Assembly: GCA_012656075.1 (NCBI GenBank)
Contig: JAAKBF010000083.1
Coordinates: 369,821-433,820, forward strand
DNA from: Phytophthora hibernalis
Taxonomy: Eukaryota > Oomycota > Peronosporomycetes > Peronosporales > Peronosporaceae
Direction of reading: 5' to 3'
Length of the DNA stretch: 64,000 nucleotides
The stretch's first letter is position 1, and each line of letters begins with the position of its first letter. The position numbers and the translations under genes were made by a program. Positions 20,672 through 32,604 of this stretch are shown piece by piece. The notes beneath the pieces were generated by a model. The model had not been told where the DNA came from, did not search any database, and saw only the letters and a list, made by a program, of their open reading frames with translations.

Positions 20672-22288
20672 TCATCCTCGCCTACGTTCTCGAAGTGATC
20701 CCAGGAATCTTCTTAACTTTAAGGCTACATCTTCAACGTGAAGTATTCCGCTCGTACTCAACGCTGTCATAAAGCGTGGTGTTCTCAGGTACATGCTGTT
20801 GCAGACAAGCAACAAGATTAGTACTTCAAAGAGATCACTAGTGGGAATGGACTTACTCAATGTAATCTTTTCGAGTCCTCAGAAGCAGTCCAAGTACTTG
20901 GTCACCTCCAAAAGCAACATCACTCTTCACCAGCAGCTCTAGAACCGTCACACTGCGCCAGAGTGCTAATACCTGGGTCGGATCCATGGCCTCTCTGCAA
21001 TCAAACTCGTCGTCTTCCTCGTCTGTTTCTCCTTCATCCTCATCACCTTCATTCTCCTCTGTCTCGCAGTGTTGCTCGATTGCAATCGCTGCTCTTGACA
21101 TGGCAATGCAAACTCTTTTGAAGAATTTCGGAAGCCATTGAGCCAATGCTGGTGCATGAAGTGCTTGCTGCATGACGGAGGTGGACCTCTCGACCAGCAG
21201 TCCTCGCATCTGTTGATGTTGGTGCAAACGAAAGTCTTCGTATTGCTGCATCGCGTCAAGTGCAAGTAGCAATGCAGCTTCAGCATCCATGAGGTCCTCC
21301 CGTAAGACGCGAGCATGCATATTCGTTGACTCATCTTTGGCTTCATCGCCGACGGTATAACTCTCTGCTCCACGAGCAAACAAGTTACTTACTACCTCGT
21401 TCAAAGACAGCATGTCCAAGCAGCTCGTTCGCAGTTGCATGTCAAAGCACATGGCCCCCAGCACCCGCACAATGCTGAGTACGAGCTCCACTTTGGTTTC
21501 AGCACCATGACCTTGTCGTAAGGGATGAGAAAGCTGACGAACTAGGAACGATGCTAAGCCGGTGGAGCCTTGTACTTGTGTGCGGTCTTCAAAGAAAAGC
21601 TGCCTCAATTCGCCAGAGGAGGACGCAGCAGCAGTAAGCTCATCGAGTAAACGGATACGCTCGACATCATCGCGTGCCCGTACTAGATCCAACGTAAGCA
21701 TTTCCAGTAACCTTGACAATTCGAGGCGCTGTTCTATCCGTGTTGGTACGTTGTCTACAAATTCGAATTGTGGCATCAACTGTTTCTACATGTAGAAGAT
21801 CACAAAACGCAAAGCTCGTCAGACCTGAGCTAAGCTTACTCGCGATCACAATACAGACAAACCTGAAAATCAACACGCAACGCCCGTGAAAGCTGAAAGA
21901 AAATTTGTGTCTGCGGCTCGAACGTGGCAAAGAACAACTCGGAGGGTGTCTTCTTAGATGTCACCTCACGCAGTTCCAATCGAAAGAGCTGGCTCGTAGG
22001 AAGCAATAACAGACCACGCTGCTTTTTATTTGCAGGAACTACCCGATCCAACGCGGAGATAGTCCGCAGTGGTAAGCACATGTCAGTAGCAGCTTCACCT
22101 CGACCCATGAGCGGAACGATGAACAAGGTATCACTGCTCAAAGCAAACAATTGGAATCGCATTGGTGCTGTGCTCACGACGGCAGCTTCATGGTAGCGCA
22201 GCTTTGCAAATTTCTCTGAACCGAGTCGAGCACGCAGACGCTCTGGGTCCAGGTGCCTCGGCCGACACAATGTTGGCGATAACTCCAT
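20672..22288 (-). CDS. Conserved protein, possibly C12orf56-like
   Basis: Three exons fit (22288-21863, 21785-20857 and 20795-20672), 492 aa. The N-terminal 120 residues look like a PH-like beta-rich fold (RFQLFALSSDTLFIVPLMGR, then MCLPLRTISALDRV); the order and spacing recall vertebrate C12orf56. The middle is an alpha-helical solenoid with an acidic insert (EENEGDEDEGETDEEDDEFD). The start at 22288 is uncertain: an open frame continues upstream for about 40 codons without another ATG. The last exon is chosen by phase (GA/CATG); a second frame there gives an equally plausible tail, so the last 40 residues are doubtful. It is convergent with CCDC40. Function unknown. Confidence 0.5.
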
Positions 22289-22411
22289 GGTAATGACTTC
22301 AAATTGACGGGATACGTACTCACGATATGAAAAGCAAATGACAAGCAAGGCCTGGGTCTTGCGAGGCTCGCTGTTCTGGTCTATTGAGTATTAATACATC
22401 CACCGATCCGA

Positions 22412-24380
22412 TCATTCGTCCTCAGTCTCCACATCATCGCCCTCCTCTTCCTCATCTTCGTCCTCATCTTCACTTTCCTCCTCGTTGTGGCTGCTACTTT
22501 CTTCATCCTTGATATCCTCATCACCCTCGTGATAAACGACAGCAGCACGAGGCTCGTCATCCTCCGGCTCATTGCTAGCGTTGGTGTTGACATGGATCTG
22601 GCCCAGCACAAGAGTCAGACGACCGGCGAGCTTCTGCATCTGCGTGTGCACCTGCAATCTTGTCTCAAGGAGCTGGTACAGAGCTGACAGATTTGACACA
22701 AGGTCAGGCTGGCCCACGAGGTATGCCGTGTGGTGTAGCAAGATGGCACGCAGCCACGGACAAAGGCGCGCAAAGCGGCTGGGAGAACGCTCAATCTTCT
22801 GAACAATCACTTCCAGCAGCGTCAGCACACGAGATGCTGACACACGAGCCACGGTACGCGCCACAACCTTAGTGTCGCGTGTGCGCAGGCAGTACTCCAT
22901 CAGTGCGTTGTCACGAGCCTGCAGAGACTGCTCCAGCACACTAGCCAGCGAGGACGCATCAGGCTTGTTACCACGAGTCTTTTCCTCTGGGTCAACCTCA
23001 CGCTCCGCACGGCTGAGAGCGGCACTCACGTCGCCCTCCACACGCTCACGCAGAGCCTCCACACGCTCAGCCAGCGTCACCTCATTCTCCTCATCCGCAG
23101 CACCGTTCAAGTCCTCAAAGCTGGTAGTTTCGTCGGCAACAGCCATCGAGTTAGCCAAATCGCGACGCTCGCTCAGCGTCGGCACGTGAGTCTTCTCATC
23201 TTCAGGGGTAGCGTCCACCTTCTGACGCTTGTTGCCGTTCTTGCTGTCTGCCTCGGCACGCTCCGCCGTAAGCAGCAGAGCATCACTAATCTCAGCAAAT
23301 GTGAGCTCCTTCTTCCACTGGCTCGGAGCGTTCTCCTCAACGGGAGACACCTTCTCAAACACAGGCTTGACCAGCGACCCACGGGCCACAAGCACCTCCA
23401 CCTTGTTATCCTCCTGTGCGCACAGCTCCGCCAGCAGAACACCCGCGCTCTCAGCCGTCGAGAGCGTCGGCGGCAGCGGCTTGGAGGCTAGAGCCAGCTC
23501 GGACGCGTCGCTGACCTGCTGGTACTTGTGCGACCACAAGAACATGGCCCCGGCAGGGGCCGTAGCACCCACCAGTAAGTCCACCACAGGCTTCTCCTCC
23601 TCTACACTCTCCTTCTTGCTCTTCTTGCTCTTCTTGCTCTTCTTCACCTTGACCACTTCACCCTCCGACGCGCGCGAACAGCGCGTCAACGCTACTCGGC
23701 AGACTGAACGTGAGCGCAGGCTCGTCGTGTTCCGCCAGCTCCAGGTCGTACATGTTGACGAACCGCGCACCGGCCGTAGCAGCCAACAAGAATCTAGATG
23801 CCTCAACTCCCTCTGCGAACTTGAGCTGCGTCACCGCCGACGACAGACCCGAAACAAGCTTCCTGCTCTTCTTGCCCGATGACAGGTCGAACGTGCGCAG
23901 TGACGCGCCGCCTGCAGCCAACACCTCTCCGTCCGCTGAGACAGCGAGCGCTGACGCGCCACTAGAACCCACGCGGAACTTGCGCTCCACTTGTCCGCTG
24001 CTGACGCTCCACTCCAGCACGTGCTTGTCACTCGAGCTTGAATACAGCAGACTGCCCTGCGGATTGAAGGCCAGCGCCTGTACAGCGCCACTAGCAGCGT
24101 CCGCCTGCAGCGTGTGCTTCACTTCACCCGTAGCCAAGTCCCATAGCACAATTGCACCATTGGTAGCGCCCAGAGCGATCACTCCGAGGTCGCTAGCGCC
24201 GTTGCGCTTCTTGCTCTTGCTACGTGGCTGCGTCCAGGCTAGACTCGTGTATCGGTAGCTGAGGTGGTCGCGCTCCGTGAGCTCCTGCTGCAGTGCACCG
24301 CTGGCCACGTCCCAGAGCTTGAGGCGGCCGTCCTCGGACACGGCCGCGAAGTGCGTCAGCGAGTCGGCGAAGAGCTGCAT
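22412..24380 (-). CDS. WDR43: WDR43/UTP5-like ribosome biogenesis protein
   Basis: About 655 aa, single exon. The N-terminal half is a WD40 propeller with clear blades (FAAVSEDGRLKLWDVASG, IALGATNGAIVLWDLATG, LLYSSSSDKHVLEWSVSSG). A lysine stretch (KVKKSKKSKKSKK) follows, then the helical UTP12 domain, including LEQSLQARDNALMEYCLRT and HHTAYLVGQPDLVSNLSALY, and a long acidic tail. This is the WDR43/Utp5 arrangement: a t-UTP component of the small-subunit processome needed for pre-rRNA transcription and early 18S processing in the nucleolus. One frameshift lies near 23670, at the propeller/lysine-stretch junction. ATG at 24380 starts directly at the first blade. Confidence 0.85.
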
Positions 24381-24516
24381 GGCGACAGGAGGACGCAAAA
24401 GCTCAATTGGCTGGCTGGAGACATGATGGCTATTCTACTGGAGCAGAGCCATCGGTGTACGCCACACCAATGTTAAATGTGCGACGTGTGACGAGATGGA
24501 TACATTTTGAAGATGG

Positions 24517-25916
24517 CTACATTGTTATCGTGAAGGCAGGAACGGCGTAAGGAGAGACTTTGGGCGGGGAGGTTCTGGTGGGCGAAGCAGCACGGACCTC
24601 GTCGTTGTCATTCTTTTTAGACGTTGTGGGCGGTCGTGACGGGTGGTTTGAAGTTGATGCGAGCAAAGTTGGAGATGAAGTTGCTGCTGGAATGGTGGGC
24701 GAGTGTCGGGGATGGCGAAGGAAGTCGTCGTTGATAACGGAGGAGGAAGCACGGGATTCTTGCAACCAATTGCTGCCACGAGAAGTGCGGGTTGTTGCGG
24801 GTGATGAATTAAACGTTGGATCTTTCGTCGGATAGGAGTTGGTGGAGTTGTACGGCAGTAGCTTGGTGCGGTAGCCTCCGCCTACGCGTTTGATGGACAT
24901 CGGTCGTCGCGGTCGCCGGACTGCTGACGTGTTGGATGGAGGCGGTTGAGGAAGTATTTGGACAGGGTTGGTCGGTGGAGGTTTGTCCTCTTCAGGTGTA
25001 ATACTGGACGAAGAGGAGGAATTGATCGCGCTTTCGCCGTCTTCTTCGTCGGAAAAGAGCAGATCCAGGCTGATCCCTCTGCTCAATGCGTCGGCGATGA
25101 TCTTTTCGTCAGATAGAAGATCTCCCTCGAGCGATTGCTCTGATGATTTCGGGGTGATTTCTTCGTCTTCGTCATCGTCTTCTTCATCTTCAGTACATGC
25201 AGCGAGTGCAGCTTGTTGACGAGTCTGGACTACTTTCAGCCGTTTGCGTGCCTGCCGCTGAAGCACCTCGGCAGCCGAAAGCATCTCGAACTCGCGACGC
25301 TCTTCTTCTTCTCTGGATCGTCGCTCACGTTCTCGCGCTAACTGCTGCCGGCACGCATGTGTCTTCATTGCGCGCTGTAGTAAGGACGCAGCTTCATTTT
25401 TCGCCCGTGTATACCTCAACACTCGAGTGAGCCGCCGAGCTAGAGCTCCACGAATCACTTTTGCACTGTTACGGCAGCAGCAGCTTCTCGGGCTCGAGCA
25501 TCTGCTCGTTTTGTTGCCTGATGCATCTGCCACATCCGACGTTGGCGAGCCGCTTCACGTTGAATGCGCCTCTGCTTTCGCTTTTCCTCGTCTTCGACTA
25601 GATACTGCTCTTTAGCTCGCAGTTTTTCCAGCTTATCCTGCACAATCCGTGCTCGTTGGGCAGTGCGTTCCACCACGCGCGAATAGTTCTCTAGCGACCC
25701 GTTCTCGTACATGAACCCGTGGAACTGAGTGGTGAACTTGATGCTGCGCGGATGCGAAATGAGGTTCATTGTCCGGTGGGCATCGATCTGAACGCCCACA
25801 TTTCCAGGTCGTGCGGTAAACAGCAACGGCAGCTTCAGTCCTGATGCAGAGGCAGTGGTCGATACCTGAGGTCCCACGTAGCTTGCGGCGCGTACTTCGC
25901 TGCCTTGATTTGTCAT
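24517..25916 (-). CDS. IQ-motif, coiled-coil protein of unknown role
   Basis: About 466 aa after repairing one missing A near 25455. The N-terminal 130 residues include a conserved-looking beta segment (SIKFTTQFHGFMYENGSLEN) and a basic helix. Around the frameshift is an IQ-like calmodulin-binding motif (TVQKVIRGALARRLTR), followed by two weaker ones (LLQRAMKTHACRQQL, VLQRQARKRLK). The rest is acidic then Ser/Pro-rich and disordered, ending at 24517. I do not recognise the family. The N-terminal block resembles segments found in flagellar-associated IQ proteins, but that is a weak impression. The gene lies tandemly between WDR43 and SHQ1 on the minus strand. Confidence 0.65.
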
Positions 25917-26033
25917 AACCAGCTAATGCACCGCGGACGGCGAGTCAAATGCAGTGCACTAAGCACTGGACTGTATTTTGCAAGCGGCCTCGCCTTCTAA
26001 TTTTACATGACGTGTTTGTCTTGTCTATCTTGA

Positions 26034-27911
26034 TTAAGGCTTCACTGCCTCCGTAGCATTCCCCTGGGCTTCTTCTTCGTCACTACTGCCATCATCGTCG
26101 CTTGACGAGCTCTCTTCATCACCTGAAGACTCGTCGTCTGACGAATCCGAGTCCGAACTGGACGATGCATCATCGTGCTCGCCTTCACTTTTGTCGGCCT
26201 CGAACAGACTGTGTTCGATCTCTTCCAGGGCCCAACCAGTTTCACTCTTCTTGAAAGCAGCAGCGTGGGCGTCCAGCTCTGCGCTCACACGCTGAAGACG
26301 CTCGTCGGTGATGGATTGAATCCACACGCAATAGTCCTGAATGTAGAGCGAGTTGAGCAGATACTGCGTCTCTGACTTTTCGACAACCCGATAGAGCGTG
26401 AGCAGCGCCCGCAAGACCACACGCTTGCCACGCTTCAGAATTTCGCTCGCTTCGTGCACACAATGAAGCGCCAGGTCGTACTGCCGCAGGAAAGGGAAGG
26501 TTATCATGCGGCGTACAGTCGAACGCACAACGGCACGCAAGTCGGCATTCGAGTCTAACCAGGACAGTGTCGGACTCACAATGCTCACAGTCCAGGTCGA
26601 CTCTACGCCACTGTCGCCCTGTGTTGTTAGCTGTTCGTATGCAAACCCGATGAGAATGTCGACGAGACCACCGACCACTAGTTTCTCTTCGGGGCTACCT
26701 TCCGGGAGCAAAAATTCCTTTCGCGGAAGTCGAAGTAACAATTCCTGCTCCGCGTCTGTAAACGTGACAGAAGTTGTGGGAGCAGGAGGTGGTTGCGACG
26801 ACGGAGCTTCGAGCGACATGATGCTCATGCTGTCTCCAACGCGATTGACCGAATCAACCTCGACAATCAACGGCTTCGCCTTCTGGACTCCAATGATCTT
26901 CTTGGGGGCCACTGCTGCGGACCCAAGAATGGGAAACTTCCTCCAAAAGGTTCGTATGCCATTGCCAGCTCGAAGTACATGTCATCCCCCTGGTTGGCAA
27001 AGTCCATGAGATACCGCTCGACGTCAAATTGCTGTTCTTCAGCACCCTCGCGCAGGATACGACGCTGCTCTGGCTGAATGTGTTCCGGGTCGGGAAGAGA
27101 CAAAATCTCGCTCACCTGACCGTGCCAGACGCGGAAAAAGTCGCTGTACGCATTGTTGAAGCCATATGAAGGTGCAAGATCAGTGACCCGCACGCCGATT
27201 GATTCTGCAGCGTCCTTTCCTGCATCAAGCTTAATCGACCCAACGCTCTGCGTGGTGGAAGACGACTCAAGACCAAGCAACGACGAGTCTGCGCGCACCT
27301 TCTCCGCTGCTGTTTCTCCACTGCCAGCAACAGTCTCACCATCGATCAGTGCATTCAACCTGTCCGTCTCCTCCTGGAAATTCCTGGTCAGTTCAGGCCC
27401 CGACGACTCCAAGACTTCAATCAACGGCGCTTTGCTGGAAACAAATTCAAAGCGTCAGACCAAAAACAGCAACATTTTCATCAAAATGCAATGCAAACTC
27501 ACCGTTGCGTCTTCGCTTTGACATCCACAGGCGGTCGTTGCGGCTGCAGCAGCTTAGTGAGCATGTCGAGGTCGGGGAAGTCTTGTCCAGGCTCCTTTTT
27601 GGGCAGGTGCACCACAATCGTCCCGTTGTCCTGCGCCACACAAACAAACCATTAGCACCCATTGCCACTGCATTGCATTAGCCATTCTCATTGTCACCGC
27701 ACCTTGTTGGGGTCGTACACGGCCTTGGCCAGTTCGTCGTCCACCACTTGGTGCGGGAAGTGCAGCTTGAGCAGGAACGGCTTGCAGTAGAAGGTGAAGT
27801 CCACTCCGTCCACGTAAAATTCCATCTCGGACACGCGTACAAAGGTACGTGGACATGTACAAACACCCACACCGCGTCCTGCGTCACGTGAAACTTGGGC
27901 GTCGCCACCAT
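26034..27911 (-). CDS. SHQ1: SHQ1 H/ACA snoRNP assembly chaperone
   Basis: Three exons (27911-27703, 27630-27503, 27434-26034), about 579 aa. The N-terminus is a CS/p23-like domain (MVATPKFHVTQDAVWVFVHV). The SHQ1-specific helical domain follows, with PEQRRILREGAEEQQFDVER, VESTWTVSIVSPTLSWLDS, KRGKRVVLRALLTLYRV and LLNSLYIQDYCVWIQS. The C-terminus is a run of Ser and acidic residues. SHQ1 holds newly made dyskerin/Cbf5 before H/ACA RNP assembly. Frameshifts near 27857 (T run) and 26910 look like one-base losses. The gene is head to head with RPT6 across 185 bp. Confidence 0.88.
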
Positions 27912-28096
27912 CGTTCTGTTCCTAGTGCGTCACAATTCGAAATGGCTACACGTTGGCTGGGCCAAGCGCTGTACACAATATGTACACCATATAAATGTAC
28001 CGGACTGGACTTTGTAAGTACGAATATCCGATTAGGTGCGATACTTTTAGATCCAAAAGGGGATTTTGTTTCGGATTTTTAGCCAGATCGAGAATT
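27912..28096. promoter_or_regulatory. Divergent promoter SHQ1 / RPT6
   Basis: The 185-bp spacer contains AAATGGCTACAC at 27940-27951, a 12-mer also present in two other head-to-head promoters of this window. A TATA-like ACCATATAAATG lies at about 27988. See findings. Confidence 0.5.
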
Positions 28097-29550
28097 ATGA
28101 CGGCGGACGTGGCGATGGCGTCGGCGGACGGCAGCGCGGGGCTCACGAGCTACTACGAGCAGAAGATCGAGCACCTGGAGCTGACGGTGCGCGACGAGAC
28201 GCAGAACCTGCGGCGTCTGCAGGCGCAGCGCAACGAGCTCAACTCGAAAGGTACTAAATAATGTGGATATCTTTTTTATAGTCCTGGATTTTATCAAGTT
28301 AGAGATTCTTATTTGGGTGTGACTTTATCTATTATGACAGTCCGGTTGCTACGTGAGGAGCTACAGCTGCTGCAAGAGCCTGGCTCGTATGTGGGTGAAG
28401 TGGTGAAGCAGATGGGAAAGTCAAGGTGCTGGTCAAGGTAAACCCCGAGGGCAAGTACGTGGTGGACGTGGACAAGGCCATCGACATCACCAAGTGCACG
28501 CCCAACACGCGTGTGGCGCTACGCAACGACAGCTATGTGCTTCACAAGATCCTACCCACCAAGGTGCGTCCAAGAAATCTTCTAATGAAGATTATAAAAT
28601 ATGAGAGACTCATGAGAGTCTCTAATTTTATATTCAAATGATGCTAGGTGGACCCGCTCGTGAGTCTCATGAAGGTGGAGAAGGTGCCGGATTCGACGTA
28701 CGACATGATTGGTGGCCTGGACAAGCAGATTCGTGAAATTAAGGAGGTGATTGAACTACCCATCAAGCATCCGGAGCTCTTCGACGCTCTGGGTGTGGCT
28801 CAGCCCAAGGGTGTACTGCTCTACGGACCTCCTGGCACGGGAAAGACGTTGTTGGCTCGTGCGGTGGCGCACCACACGGACTGCACGTTCATCCGTGTGT
28901 CGGGTGCCGAGCTGGTGCAAAAGTACATTGGTGAAGGTTCGCGCATGGTGCGCGAGCTGTTCGTCATGGCGCGTGAGGCGTCGCCCTCGATCATCTTCAT
29001 GGATGAGATTGACTCCATCGGTAGCTCGCGTATGGAGGGTGGCGGCGGTGACTCCGAGGTGCAGCGTACGATGCTGGAGCTGCTGAACCAGCTGGACGGC
29101 TTCGAACCGGCGCAGAACATCAAGGTCATCATGGCCACGAACCGTATCGACATTTTGGATGCTGCGCTACTGCGTCCCGGTCGTATTGACAGAAAGATCG
29201 AGTTCCCGAACCCGACGGAAGGGGTGCGTACGCGATGTTGGGGTTTGGTTGGATTACTGATTGCTAACTTTCGTTGTGTCCCCGTCTTGCCTTTATAGTC
29301 GCGTATTGATATCATGCGCATCCACTCGAGGAAGATGAATCTGCTGCGTGGTATTAACCTGAAGGTGATTGCCGAGAAGATGCCGACCTCTTCTGGTGCC
29401 GAGTGTAAGGCTGTATGCACGGAGGCCGGTATGTTCGCGCTGCGTGAACGACGGATCCACGTGACCCAGGAAGACTTCGAGATGGCCGTGTCCAAGGTCA
29501 TGAAGAAGGATTCGGAGCAGAACATGTCGATCAACAAGTTGTGGAAGTAA
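28097..29550 (+). CDS. RPT6: 26S proteasome regulatory ATPase RPT6 (PSMC5)
   Basis: Four exons (28097-28250, 28341-28563, 28648-29223, 29299-29550), 401 aa. An N-terminal coiled coil (LTSYYEQKIEHLELTVRDE) precedes the OB domain (VNPEGKYVVDVDKAIDITK) and the AAA module: Walker A GPPGTGKT, Walker B IIFMDEIDSIGSSR, sensor ATNR, and the arginine-finger region ALLRPGRIDRKIEF. The C-terminus ends in NKLWK, like other RPT6 proteins. The subunit unfolds ubiquitylated substrates as part of the hexameric base ring. One G is missing near 28414; because this protein is essential, that is best explained as an assembly error. It is convergent with the AGC kinase gene 129 bp downstream. Confidence 0.95.
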
Positions 29551-29679
29551 GCCATGATTTGACGGACAAGCTGGACAGCTAGCGCTACGACTACCGGACG
29601 AATCTGGCGTCGATTGGTGCCTCGTTAGCAAAATCGAATGAGCTTTGATTACGTGTCGTTGATTGTTTTACTTTCTGCT

Positions 29680-32604
29680 CTATTTGGTGGATTTAGGTGG
29701 TTCCCAGTTGTAGTTGTCGAAGAGCTGGTAGTCCATGGGAATCTTCTCGGGGAATTTTACCATGCTGTCGATGCCGCGAAGCGCCATGGATGTGAACTCT
29801 GAGTCAAAGTTTGCGTAGGCACCAGAGCGTGGTCGAAGCGGCGGGGCACGCAGTGTACGGCGCAGCAGCTTTGCCCAGTCGATATGGTGCTTGGCGAAGA
29901 ACGAGTGCTGCTTCACAGCAGTCGCACCACCACCGAAGCCCGCCGTGCTCCAAGTCGTTCTCGTGGGTCAGTGTGCAGCAGACTTTCAATCAGGTCGCGA
30001 GCCTCACTGCCCATGCCAGGTGGAAATGATACGGCACCGGTCATGATCATGGAGTACAGCTGTGACCGATTTGTTGTATTGTAGAATGGTGGTTGCCCCG
30101 TCAACATTTCGTAGAGCATGCATCCAAGTGCCCAGAAATCAACCGCTTTCCCGTAACCTCGTGAAGATGCTGAAGACGTCGAAGACGATCTCTCACAAAG
30201 TGCAAGCACTTCTGGGGCGATGTAGTCTTTGGACCCGCAAAAGTCATGGCGAGGGTCCAGTCGTCGATACCTGGCTTGGAAAGACCGAAGTCTGCAAGGC
30301 GGATGTGTCCTTGCTGATCCAGCAAAATATTCTCGGGCTTGAGGTCGCGATAGATGATATCGTGCTGGTGCAGATGCTCGAGTGCAAGGAGGACTTCGGC
30401 CAGGTAGAAGGCTGCAACAGGTTCTGTGAAGTGCCCACGCTGCGAGAGGTGGAAGAACAGCTCTCCTCCAGGACAGTAGTCAAGGACGATGTGCAGGTGG
30501 TCGATGGTTTGAAAACACGCATGCATCTTCACGATGAACGGGTGATCCCTGCAGTCTGTGAGCACAGTTTTCTCTGCTCGAGAATGCTGCACTTGATTTT
30601 GTGTGGCGATAGCGCGCTTGCTGAGGGTTTTGATGGCCACCAGAGAACCAGAAGGTAAGTGGCGCGCCACCATAACATGTCCGAAGCCACCGCGGCCGAT
30701 GACCTTGAGCGGTTCATACTGACGTAGCATATACCCACCGCTGTAACTTTCGGCGATGCTTACAGCCTGAATTACTCGAATGTCCGTCACGACTGGAATG
30801 GATGCTGCTGGAGCTGGCCCCTTCTTCACTGGCGAAGTCGGACCAGACATTTTGGCAACGGCAGGTGCTGTAGCAGGGGTTGTCGGAGCCGATGGAGTTA
30901 CTGGCGATGCTGTACGATGAGCAATGGCCTTTGCTTTCGACATTAGTGATGTTGGCGAGGGCAATCTTTTACCAGTCTTGGGAGGGCTACTCGCAGGGAT
31001 AACAAGTTTTGGAGGACTAGTCTTGGATGCTGTCATGATCGACATCGGATGAATCATCTTTAGTGAAAGGCTCCTTGTCGCTTTCGAGTCATCGGATGCC
31101 AGCATCAATGGAGCGACCGCCGCGGGTACTTGTGTCTCGATGGTTTGCAACCCCAACGACATCTGAGAGCTAGCGACATTAATGCTGTTTCTTCTCACGC
31201 TGTTGCTGCGGACGACGCTGGCAGGATGCTGAGCAAATACTGGTGAATTCGAAGTTCCGTCAGGAGACATATCGGCTGCACAAATCGCAAGTCTCTGCTG
31301 AAGCTGGGGCGCAGCCACTGTCTCATTATTGCCATGGTGGTAGAGTCAAACTGTCTAGACGGCTCGAAAGCCGATACGAAGCGAATTCGCGGGCCGTGTG
31401 TTCTCTGGCTGGCACTCTGCACAACTACTGAGAAGCGCAACGCAGCATCACTCTGCCTATTACTAGGACGAAGGTGCTGGAGACCACCCCATGGCCAAAT
31501 GAAGTGGAATAGCCGCCGCCCGGCATTCTCCACGAATCCATTCACGCACAGTTCGTGGCAGTGTTCCGGGCTGATATCCTGTTCTGCGACGAGCTCTTCT
31601 TGTTTGTCCAGACTGAAGTGGTGACGGGGTTGTCCTCGTCGTGTGAAGGATAACCTATTGTTTTGGTAGAGCTGAAGGAACTGGTGATTACTAGGGAGTT
31701 CAGCACTCTTATTGCCATCGCTGGGTTCACTACCAATGCTCGTACTCCCCAAGTTCACCTTCAGCAGACTCGTTCTCGACCCTCTTATGACTCGGCATAC
31801 AACTGTGTTGCTTTCTGCAGTTATATCTGCGTCGGCATCAAACTCCGTCTCGCTCTCCTGCATCAATACGCTGTCTTCCTCACGTCCATCGATGCTATTG
31901 CGCGTAGCTCCATTTCGTCGTGTCCATTGTGGAATAAGATTCGAAATGCTCGAAAGCGTGATTAACTGGGAAGGTCTGCGTTGCTTAGAGCTGCGACGAC
32001 TATTCTCATGGTCGATGCCGTTCTTGTCAAATTGGTTGTGTCGAGGATATGCCCCCGCTGTGTTCATCATTTGTTTAATTTCGTGAACAGCCATGGGCGT
32101 ATACCCGTGGAAATGGAGGATAAGAGTACCTGGACAACAACAACAAACGGCATGCTGTAAGTTTTCAATACACGATGGAACGTCACTATTCGCCATACCC
32201 CAGACCCTCAAAGGCGATCGAAGCTCGATACAAAAGTTGCCCAGCAGCGCCGATGATGCATACGAATGCACGAAGTATTCTGCATTTTGAAGAGCCAGCA
32301 CCCCACACGGTGCCGTGGATGAAGGATGCTGGAAGTAAAGAGGTATCCTGTGCACCGAAGTGGGTTTAGTGGTTTCCACGAATACAGCATTATTTGCAAC
32401 CCCACCTTCCAAGATCACGAAAACACGAGATACGATCTTGCCGGTTTTTTTGCCCCGCTTTGTTAGAACGGGTTGGGTACGAAGGTTCACGCCATGAAAG
32501 AAAGTCGTCTTCTTGGTTGACTGCTCGAAGGTCTCAGCCTCCTCGACTTGGGCCGGAGCAGTAGTCGTCTCGCTTACCATTTCTGCTTTGGTATTCTCCG
32601 ACAT
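29680..32604 (-). CDS. AGC-family protein kinase with N-terminal PH-like region
   Basis: Single exon, about 975 aa after repairs near 31320, 30230 and 29925. The N-terminal 170 residues look PH-like (TQPVLTKRGKKTGKIVSRVF to SPLRVWGMANSD). A long Ser/Pro-rich middle follows, then the kinase: glycine loop IGRGGFGHVMVARH, VAIK lysine in SLVAIKTLSK, a YRDLKPEN catalytic loop, DFGLSK, an APE motif read across a frameshift, and an AGC-type C-terminal tail ending in a hydrophobic motif (YQLFDNYNWEPP). Phosphoinositide recruitment plus PDK1-type activation is the likely mode, by analogy with AKT/PKC-like kinases. The catalytic loop has Tyr instead of His before Arg-Asp, as is usual in AGC kinases. 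Substrates unknown. Confidence 0.85.
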